64,000 nucleotides of DNA, from positions 1-64,000 of the forward strand of contig CALKOT010000036.1 of NCBI GenBank assembly GCA_938092015.1. The letters are read 5' to 3'. The position numbers and the translations under genes are program-made. Positions 8,959 to 17,304 of the stretch are shown piece by piece. This stretch comes from an uncultured Paracoccaceae bacterium (GTDB taxonomy: Bacteria > Pseudomonadota > Alphaproteobacteria > Rhodobacterales > Rhodobacteraceae). Within the stretch, counting starts at the first letter, position 1, and each line of letters begins with the position of its first letter. The notes beneath the pieces are model-generated. The model was not told the DNA's origin. It worked only from the letters and a program-made list of their open reading frames with translations, and did not search any database.

Positions 8959-9325
8959 TGCTTCCTCTTTGGTCAGAGCCGCTACGGATATCAACGATAT
9001 CACCCAGATCATCAGTCACCAATCGCCATGGCGTTTCAGACCCTGCGACCGGGTCATCTGGAATAAAGCGCACATAATTATGATCCACCAGATCAGACAG
9101 CGCGTCCGGCCCGACGCCCCGATCGGCAGTGTAGTCATCCAGCGCCTTGCGCATGACAGCAAGGTTTTCGCGCAGTGCCGTTTCTTCGGCGCGTTTAACC
9201 GCACCACCAATATTGGGTACGGCGATCGCGGCAATCAGGCCAACGATCATAAGGACAATCAGAAGCTCAACCATTGTGTAGCCAGCTTCCGACCGGGATC
9301 TACCAGTCCGAAAGACGCGCGCCAT
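8933..9325 (-). CDS. prepilin-type protein
   Basis: AGYTMVELLIVLMIVGLIAAIAVPNIGG. Confidence 0.8.
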   Translation of the reverse strand: MARVFRTGRSRSEAGYTMVELLIVLMIVGLIAAIAVPNIGGAVKRAEETALRENLAVMRKALDDYTADRGVGPDALSDLVDHNYVRFIPDDPVAGSETPWRLVTDDLGDIVDIRSGSDQRGSNETPYSEW

Positions 9326-9806
9326 TCAGGGCCTCCTTCTCGGTCACTGCTCGCAAATCGTAGACGTCCTGCCCGTTCCAGTCGCCTTCCTTTAGTTGGG
9401 CATACCCGATCAAGCGCCAGGCATCTTCTTCGCCTGCTGCGAAAGGGTTCACCGGCGCTGCCCGCAGATACCGGCGTTTTTGCCGAACGCCGTTTTCCAG
9501 CGCGACGTCCACGCCAGCAATCAACACGTCCATCCTGACAGGAAAGCCGTTTGCACTGGCGGCTGGTTCTGTTTTGGCAAACCGGTTCGCGCGCCAATCC
9601 TGATGGAAGGCGTCTATTGCCTGACGAACAGAACGCAGTGTTTCCTGCAGCGCTACTTCTTTGCGTCTTTGTGCGGTTGTCTCAGCGAAGGGCACCGCGG
9701 TGACTGCAAGAATAGAAATGATCACCAGTACGACAAGCAGTTCGGCAAGCGTTGCGCCTGCCTCACCGCCGCGTGGATTTATCTTTTGTTTCGCGCGCAC
9801 AGCCAT
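9300..9806 (-). CDS. prepilin-type protein
   Basis: AGATLAELLVVLVIISILAVTAVPFAE; ATG overlaps the extended secretin stop (TGATG). Confidence 0.8.
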   Translation of the reverse strand: MAVRAKQKINPRGGEAGATLAELLVVLVIISILAVTAVPFAETTAQRRKEVALQETLRSVRQAIDAFHQDWRANRFAKTEPAASANGFPVRMDVLIAGVDVALENGVRQKRRYLRAAPVNPFAAGEEDAWRLIGYAQLKEGDWNGQDVYDLRAVTEKEALNGARLSDW

Positions 9807-11320
9807 CACCGAACGATGACTTGCGAGTTCCGGTAGGCAATGTCGTTGTTACGCGCGCCCAGGCCAGCGGCGCCAAAGGTCAGCTGCGATCACCCGACCG
9901 CAACAGCCCTGAAAGTAATCAGTGCGATTTCACGCTCCCCCACCCCGGTCACGCGGGGGATAAGTTCAAAAACAACTTCGCCGCGCGTGTTGTCGAGGCG
10001 GGCAGGAAGCCCAATCTCAGATTCCACGCCTTCGGCAACGACAAACTCAGGGTCAAACTTCACCAGATACTGCCCTGTCGCCCCGCGTGGAAAACTGCTG
10101 GCCAGAGGCGGAATATCAATCGTTTCGCCAAGATCGGATTCGTGGCTGCTGTCTTCAAGTGACAGCACCGGCGTCGCCGCGAGTGGCTTGGTAGGTTCTT
10201 GCGACGCATCACTGACCGGCACCCGGATTGGCAGAGGCAGGGCGCCGCCGCCAAGATCTAGGCGGATGGTCGGCACACCGGCGCGAGGACCCGACAGGAA
10301 ATCTACATTGTTCGCCAGCGATGGCGCTGCGCCTGTTCCTGAATAGAACTCAGCCTCTTCAATAGACGGCAGATCACGGGGGCGCAGGACGCGCGGCGTC
10401 ACCGTCAGAATGATATCTGTGCGGAACCCTTCGCCGTCGCGGTTCTTGAAGAGACGCCCTATGGCGGGGATGTCGCCCAGACCGGAAACTTCGCCAACAC
10501 TGTCACGTTCTTCATCCCGGATCAGCCCGCCGATAATCGCCGTTTCCCCATCATCCAGCAGCATCTGCATCTCAACATTGCGCGTGCCGATTACAAAGGC
10601 CAGGCTTTGCGGGGTGCCAAGATTTCGGCCCAGCGACGAAACCTCAAGCCCCAGATCAACCGCGACAGAAGAATTCAGCCGGACTTTCGGCGTCACGATC
10701 AGCCGGATGCCAACATCGCGGTACAGGAACGTCGCCCGCGTCTGGCCCGTGATGTCGATGACTTCTGAGGTTCTCAGCGGCACTTGTTCGCCTATGTGGA
10801 ACCGCGCTTCCTTATTGTTCAGGGTGCGGATGCGGGGGCTGGCCAGCGTGCGGGCATCGACCTGCTGTTTGAAATATCTCAGCGCAATAGCCGGCAGATT
10901 TACTGCGCTTTGCCCAAGTCTTGCGCCCAATTGGCTTAGCGGCGCCAACTGGTTCACCGCCAACGCAGCTGGCGTGACGCTGATCTGATTGCCAAAATCG
11001 ATGCCCAGTTGTTCGGTTTTGGTGCGGTTCACTTCCAGCACCTCAACCTCAAGAATGACTTCGGCCTGTTTGCGATCTTTTGAAACGATGAACCTGTCCG
11101 CCAGCCTGACTTTATCGGCTGTATCGCGAATGGTGATGGTGTTTTCTTCTTCGTCGAAGGCGATGGTTTGCAGGCCAAGGACCAGGCTCAGCTCATCAGC
11201 CAGCTGCTGCGCCCTTGCAGATTTGATGTAGAATGTTCGGACCAGGTAGTCCTCATACTGCGCACGGGATGTCGGATCATCAGATGCAATGATGACAGAG
11301 TTCGGGCCAACCCGGCGCCG
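9806..11320 (-). pseudogene. GspD-like secretin with cohesin-like C-terminus; N-terminally truncated, in-frame TGA at 9890-9892
   Basis: open frame from about 11320 (GPNSVIIASDDPTSRAQYEDYLVRTFYIKSARAQQLADEL...EVLEVNRTKTEQLG...RYFKQQVDARTLASPRIRTLNNKEARFHIGEQVPL); after TGA reads SQLTFGAAGLGARNNDIAYRNSQVIVR*. Confidence 0.75.
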
Positions 11321-11715
11321 ACTGAGGCTTGAAACAGCTTGTCGAAGACATCCGGACGGGCGGCGGCGGCCTCATCCATCGGCAGGCCATTTTCCACGCC
11401 TTCGCGCAGGGTGACCACCGCATCCGCCATCATCCGGTCGTCGCCGCGATCCTCCAGAAATGACAGCGCTTGTGTTATGGGAAGACCCGCAGACACCAGA
11501 TGCCGAAATTCACGCACGAAGGTGAGAAGGGATACAAGCGGTGAGCCCTTGCGCGCTTTCAGGGTCAACCCGCTGGCAGATCGGGCTTTCGCAGTTTCCA
11601 GAAACAGTCCCTGACGGGACAAAGCATCTTTCAGGCTGTTGAGGTTGGCAGCGTCCATGCCCCCTCGCACCAACGTCCCGTCAGTTCGTCGCGCTTCGTA
11701 GTCGTACGAAACCAT
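11316..11715 (-). pseudogene. GspF-like protein, truncated after about 134 aa
   Basis: MVSYDYEARRTDGTLVRGGMDAANLNSLKDAL...FVREFRHLVSAGLPITQALSFL...FDKLFQASVGAG then out-of-frame secretin sequence. Confidence 0.8.
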
Positions 11716-11830
11716 GCCCTGCTCCCATCAAGCGCCGCTTCGCTTTTATGCTAACACGACATTGCCAGCGTAGAGGTTCAGTACCGGGACGACTATTAGC
11801 AAAGCTCACAGCATGAGCAGGCGTCAGTTA

Positions 11831-13462
11831 CTAACGATGCATACGAGGCATCGCTGTGGGATCCAGCGCCAGATCTAACAAAACAGGGCCGTTAGTCTTT
11901 GCAACTACATCCAACGCTGCATCCAGTTCTTTGATGGACGTCACACTTATACCTTTGGCGCCCATCGCTTCAGCCATCGCCGCGAAAGACGGCCACTGGA
12001 AGGTCGACAGGGTCGGGTCCATCTGCCGGTCTTCAAACTGAATGTACTCAGCCCCGTAGGCGCTGTCGTTGCAGATCACTGTCACCATGTTGAGGTTTTC
12101 GCGAACAACCGATGAAAATTCAGCCAGGCCACCCATCATAAAGCCGCCATCGCCCGCCACGAAAACCGTCTTAAGGTCAGGCCGCGCCGCAGCTGCGCCA
12201 ATGGCATACCCCATGCCCATACCAATGGCGCCAACGTTGATCGACAACAGGAAATTCTCGGGCGCTGAAACGCCAATCCTGCACCATGCTTCCGTCATGA
12301 ACCGCCCACCGTCAGAGACAAACACGCGATCATCCGGCAATGCCGCGTCGATCCGTTGAAGCGCATGACTGAAATCTACTGTCCCTGGCGCGTTCGATGG
12401 GCTTGGCAGCGGAAAACCTTCACGCAGGGCCTTAGCGTCGATCGTGTCGGTAGCCTGAGATGAGGGAATGTCCGCTTCGTCCAACCAACGCAGAATGACT
12501 TCCGCCGTTTCTGCCGGATCACCGACCAGCATTGCATCAGGGCTGTGCCGTCGACCAAGCTGGCGGGCGTCATCGTCTATCTGCACCACACGAACGCCAT
12601 CCAGATAACTTCCGTGGGAGGTCGTGAACCGGCTGAACCCTGCGCCAAACGCGATTACGCAATCGGTTGAACCGATCACGTCTGCTGCGGCAGGTGTGCT
12701 GACCGTGCCGCAAACACCAAGGTCGAAGGGCGCACCATTGAACAAACCCTTGGCTTTCAGCGTTGTGGCGACTGGGGCGCCAATCCGCTCAGCCAGTTTC
12801 AAGAGTGCGGATCGCGCCTGTTTGGCGCCGCGCCCGGCTAGAATTAGCGGACGGCGCGCTGATGCGATGATCCCGATCGCATCATTCAGCGCATCACCTT
12901 CACCGGGACTGACTGGTAAAGGCGGGACGGCGGTTGAGGCAGCTTCATAATCCGTCTGCTCCCACATCAGAGACGAAGGCATGTTCAGGACAATTGGGCG
13001 GCGTTCAAGTCTGGCGCGGCGAAACGCGGTTGCGACATCACTTGCGACAGTCGCTGCTGATTTCAGCTGCTTAATTCCCGCCCCTGTCGCCTCTATCAAC
13101 GCCCGCTGTGCGACGGCCTGCTGATGATCTGGGTCTTCCACTGGCGTATCGCCGCAGAGAAGAACAATGGGAAGGGTCCCCTTTGACCCTTCGATCAGCG
13201 CCGTCACGGCATTCGATACCGCAGGGCCATGCGTGATCGTGACTGCGCCAACATCGCCTGTGACAGAGGCGTAACCAAGGGCCATCAGCACCGCCCCACC
13301 TTCATGCACGGCGGGGACATATCTGCCCTTCAACTCACGTACATAGTGGTCGACCGTGAACAGATTGGCATCGCCCATCAAACCAAAAAGGGTTTCGACA
13401 CCTTGATCGCGTAGCGCATGGGCGATGGCTGCATGAACGGGCATAGTCTGGGGCATCTTCAA
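11831..13462 (-). CDS. thiamine pyrophosphate-binding protein (acetolactate synthase-like)
   Basis: HAIAHALRDQGVETLFGLMGD, TITHGPAVSNAVTAL, VFVAGDGGFMMGGLAEFSSVVRENL...CNDSAYG. Confidence 0.9.
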   Translation of the reverse strand: MKMPQTMPVHAAIAHALRDQGVETLFGLMGDANLFTVDHYVRELKGRYVPAVHEGGAVLMALGYASVTGDVGAVTITHGPAVSNAVTALIEGSKGTLPIVLLCGDTPVEDPDHQQAVAQRALIEATGAGIKQLKSAATVASDVATAFRRARLERRPIVLNMPSSLMWEQTDYEAASTAVPPLPVSPGEGDALNDAIGIIASARRPLILAGRGAKQARSALLKLAERIGAPVATTLKAKGLFNGAPFDLGVCGTVSTPAAADVIGSTDCVIAFGAGFSRFTTSHGSYLDGVRVVQIDDDARQLGRRHSPDAMLVGDPAETAEVILRWLDEADIPSSQATDTIDAKALREGFPLPSPSNAPGTVDFSHALQRIDAALPDDRVFVSDGGRFMTEAWCRIGVSAPENFLLSINVGAIGMGMGYAIGAAAARPDLKTVFVAGDGGFMMGGLAEFSSVVRENLNMVTVICNDSAYGAEYIQFEDRQMDPTLSTFQWPSFAAMAEAMGAKGISVTSIKELDAALDVVAKTNGPVLLDLALDPTAMPRMHR

Positions 13463-13553
13463 CCTCTCTTTCCGGTGGCAATCTTCACATTATTCCAAAA
13501 GATGGAAAGCCCGTTTATTGCCTAAGAGAGAAAGCATCACGAAGTGGGCGGCC

Positions 13554-15114
13554 TTAATCGAGGCCGGTCCTCAATAGGCGACCGATCATTTCGCCGAACC
13601 GGGCGACATCTGCATCCTTGGCGCCCAACCGTTTGACGCGCTGCTTCGGTGGCAGGTCGCCTCCATTCGCTTCATCAAAATCGGGCACTTCGTGAAAGCC
13701 CTTCTTCTGACGGCGCACTGTGTAAAGGATGCTGATCAGTTTGGTGAACTCAACCGGTTCATCCAGCAGCATCCGGTAGCCCTGTTCCGAGATCATCGCG
13801 CGGTTCAGTTTGATATCGGGGATGGATTTCTTCATCTCGCGCAGCAATTCGCGCGTCAGTACGGAATATCCCAGGCCAGAAGGGTGGTGATTGTCCAAAC
13901 TGCCCAAGCCACCTTCAGCAAAATCATCGAACAGGATCGAGTTTTTGAAATCAATCGCGCGGTTGGAATAGCCGCGATTGGTTCTCTCCAATCGCACGCC
14001 CGCGTCGCCTTCGCGGATCGTTCGCTCATCCTCATGCTTGCCATCATAGCGTCTCAGCGCCTTGTCGAGACGGAAGAAATTGGTGCGGGTATCGCCCGCC
14101 GCATCGAAAACCGCCTTCACTTCGGCGATCATCTGATTTTTGATCTTGCGGACATCGCGATCCAGCTGCTTCATCTTGACGGCGGAATACTGGGTATAGT
14201 CACCAGTGCCGCCAATGCGGTTGTCATAGACCGGAAAGTACCCATCAACCTTTTCCAGCTTGCCCGGATCGATAAAACCGGGCCGATAAAGCGGCGACTG
14301 GTTTGGCACAGTCGATGGCAGCGGCGCGGTGTTGATATGGATCGTCTCTGTCTTGGGCCCTAGTTCGACCAGCATTTCGGCGAGCCGCCGCATCTCTGCC
14401 GGCCATGCTGCGAGACGGCGATGACCCTCATCCGGTTTTGGGTCAACCTCTACGCCGCGCAAACATTACGTCAATCAGGCCGTGATTGGCGCCAATGTTA
14501 ATCAGCAAATATTTGGGTTTGCGCAGCGCCGCCAGATCGATGGGGCGCATTTTCTTCAGTTCGGACCGCTCATTCGGGTTCAGCAGAAACTTGGCGTTCA
14601 GCGCCATATGAAGGTCGATGACATTGACGTCGCTTTTCGTCAGATCTTCCAGCGAGTCGACGCCTTTGAGTTTCTTCAGATTGTCCTTCGCCAGATCGTT
14701 CCAGAAAGCCCAGTCACGGTCGACTAAATCCGTTACTTCGGCCCCTGCCTGCGAGACATTATCCCAAGCCGCATCAGGCGCATCAACGATGTGCTGGCCA
14801 TCGCCCCAGCGCCCGGCATTGGCGACCAGCGCCCTGATCTGACCGCGCAGCCGGCCAATCAGATCACCAAGGCTGATGTCGCGCAGGGCCTGTTCGATGT
14901 CGATCAGCAAGGGTTATGGATAACGCGGCGCAAGGAAAGGATACGCCGGATCAATGACACGACTGACGCCCGCAGGCGTAGATTTCGCCGCCATTTCGGC
15001 CGTGATCGTTGCAAACCTCATACCGTTGTAGATGCTGTCGCCAATCGCCATGACGGGCGGGTGCATGAAGGCGTCTGGAAAGGCGTAGCCGTTCTTGGAG
15101 GTGCGAAAGGTCAC
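13554..15114 (-). pseudogene. SGNH/GDSL-like hydrolase gene broken by in-frame TAA (14914-14916) and a frameshift near 14450
   Basis: three consecutive ORFs read as one protein: ...PPVMAIGDSIYNGMRF...RYP*PLLIDIEQALRD...LLINIGANHGLIDVMFA(fs)GVEVDPKPDEGHRRL... Confidence 0.75.
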
Positions 15115-15249
15115 CGGTTCATTTCCTCATTTGAAATGCGGATGGGCGGCATCAAGATACACGCCAAAGCAGCAATCTACACAAATTTTGCTATGCAGGC
15201 GTGTGAACCAGCGCACGCTCAATTTTAGGACAGTATTAAGGAGTGAACA

Positions 15250-15981
15250 GTGTTGCTAGAGACGGTCGCGGCGGCTTTCTCGCATCTGCAGCAAAACTAT
15301 TTGACTGAGTGGAATGATTGGAGACTTCTCGTGTTAGGTCAGGCCTTTAGACCTGTTCCAAAGCAGGTAATCAAAGTTCACATCGCCCCTCGCGATATCC
15401 ATGACAATTTCGCGCTTAAGCTTGTCAAGTTCGTGCGCATCTTTGCAGATAAGTTCTTTGCCAAACGCTACGGCCACCGCGCCGTGGTGTTGGAAACTGT
15501 CGCGGCTGTGCCCGGCATGGTCGGCGGCCTGCTTCAACATCTGAAAGCGATCCGCCACATCCGCAAAGATCAGGGCTGGATCCACGAATTGCTGGAAGAA
15601 GTGGATAATGAGCGGATGCATCTGATGACATTCATCAAGATCGCTCAGCCCAGCAAGACGGAGCGTTTGCTGATCATGATTGGCCAGGCGGTCTTCTATA
15701 ACTTCTACTTCTTCATGTACCTGTTCGCCCCCCGCACCGCCCACCGCGTCGTGGCGTATCTGGAGGAAGAAGCTGTTGTGTCCTACACGCAGTATCTGGA
15801 AGAGATGGATTCAGGCCGGGTCGAAAACGTGCCTGCGCCTCAGATTGCCATCGATTACTGGAACCTGCCCCCGGATGCCCATTTGCGTGAGGTGATCATT
15901 GCGGTTCGGGCCGATGAGGCCAGCCATCGTGACAAGAACCACGAATTCGCCGATCAGATCGCCACTGGTGCGCATTATTGA
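15250..15981 (+). CDS. aox: alternative oxidase
   Basis: LETVAAVPGMVGGLLQHLKAIR, EVDNERMHLMTF, YLEEEAVVSYTQYLEE, RADEASHRDKNHEFAD. Confidence 0.95.
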   Translation: MLLETVAAAFSHLQQNYLTEWNDWRLLVLGQAFRPVPKQVIKVHIAPRDIHDNFALKLVKFVRIFADKFFAKRYGHRAVVLETVAAVPGMVGGLLQHLKAIRHIRKDQGWIHELLEEVDNERMHLMTFIKIAQPSKTERLLIMIGQAVFYNFYFFMYLFAPRTAHRVVAYLEEEAVVSYTQYLEEMDSGRVENVPAPQIAIDYWNLPPDAHLREVIIAVRADEASHRDKNHEFADQIATGAHY

Positions 15982-15998
15982 TTGGATGGGCTGAGAGT

Positions 15999-16202
15999 TC
16001 AGCGCTTAAGGCCCCAACGTACCCGCGACCACAGACGCTCGTGAACCATGTAGCTGAAGAACCCGATAAGGGCGCCTGACACTGCGATTGCGCCCCCATC
16101 GACAAGTGACCCTGTTACGAACCATGTGACCATCGTCATCACGATCAGGCCTGAAATTTGCCATGTGAGGGATTTGATCAGGGTGCGGGTCGGGGTTTCC
16201 AT
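15999..16202 (-). CDS. DUF2061-like membrane protein
   Basis: RTLIKSLTWQISGLIVMTMVTWFVTGS...ALIGFFSYMVHERLWSRVRWG. Confidence 0.85.
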   Translation of the reverse strand: METPTRTLIKSLTWQISGLIVMTMVTWFVTGSLVDGGAIAVSGALIGFFSYMVHERLWSRVRWGLKR

Positions 16203-16306
16203 GGTTTACTCCTTGGCTTGCTTACAGGTTTGATAAACCGCCAGGCCACCATCGGGAATTTGGAGAGTTGTTATACATTTCTCTCATTTCGTGATTTATA
16301 TCCGCA

Positions 16307-17164
16307 ATGGTGACAAAAATTGACAAACGAGATCGCGCGGCTGAGTTTCGGGCCAGACTGACCGATGCAATAGACCGCACGGGATCAAACCGCAGTGCGC
16401 TTGCCCGTGATGCCGGCGTTGATCGGTCAACGATTGCGCAGCTGCTGTCGAACGATGGCGCCCGAATGCCTGGGGGCAATCTCGTCGCTGATTGCGCCAT
16501 GGCATTGGGGGTCAGCGCGGACTGGCTGCTTGGCCTTACAGATCGCCCCGAACGGCCCGGCGATGTCGTCGCCCAAGCGCTCAGCGTAGCGGATGCCGAG
16601 CGCACCATGGCCGACGATCAAATTATGGAATGGCACCGTGAGGCGGCTGGCTACAAAATCCGCCATGTGCCCGCGACCCTGCCGGACGTGTTAAAGACAG
16701 AGGCGGTGCTGGATTGGGAATACAACCGCGCACTCGCTCGCACGCCAGAGCAGGCAAAAACCGCAATGAATGATCGGCATACATGGCTGCGTGAACAGAT
16801 CTCTGACTACGAAATCGCCATGCCAATCAGCGAATTCGCCGCCTTCACCGCTGGCGCTGGCTACTACGCGAGCCTGCCTGTCGATCTGCGCAAGGACCAG
16901 CTGGAGACCTTCGCGCGAGAGGCTGAGGATGGCTACCCTTCGCTTCGCCTGCATCTCTTCGACAGCCGGCGGGTATTCAGCGCGCCAGTTACGATTTTCG
17001 GGCCGATGTTGGCGGCGATTTACGTCGGTCATTTCTATCTGGCGATTCGGTCCAAAGACCGCGTGCGCCTGCTGACACGCCACTTTGACCAGCTGATCCG
17101 CGAGGCGGTTGTCGAGGCGCGGGATTTCGCGGACCATGTCCGTGGGCTATCCCGCGATCTCTGA
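16307..17164 (+). CDS. XRE-family transcriptional regulator
   Basis: N-terminal HTH NRSALARDAGVDRSTIAQLLS...LGVSADWLLGLTDRPE. Confidence 0.85.
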   Translation: MVTKIDKRDRAAEFRARLTDAIDRTGSNRSALARDAGVDRSTIAQLLSNDGARMPGGNLVADCAMALGVSADWLLGLTDRPERPGDVVAQALSVADAERTMADDQIMEWHREAAGYKIRHVPATLPDVLKTEAVLDWEYNRALARTPEQAKTAMNDRHTWLREQISDYEIAMPISEFAAFTAGAGYYASLPVDLRKDQLETFAREAEDGYPSLRLHLFDSRRVFSAPVTIFGPMLAAIYVGHFYLAIRSKDRVRLLTRHFDQLIREAVVEARDFADHVRGLSRDL

Positions 17165-17304
17165 CGCGCATCGGCGACGGAAGTTTCCGAACGGCGTCAA
17201 CGCATGGCGCCAGTGGTCGCGAAAACGCCCCGCGCGGTCGCGAACTCGTTTCCGCTGATGCCGAAAATCGCTAGTGTCTCCGCACCACAGGCGGAGGCTT
17301 ACCC

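Noticed and set aside
9396-10988. Plus-strand ORFs opposite the secretin and pseudopilins
   Set aside because: Ser/Arg/Pro-rich composition with no domain features; minus strand is clearly coding.
13692-14363. 223-aa plus-strand ORF
   Set aside because: Antisense to the SGNH-like pseudogene, whose frame carries the recognizable motifs.
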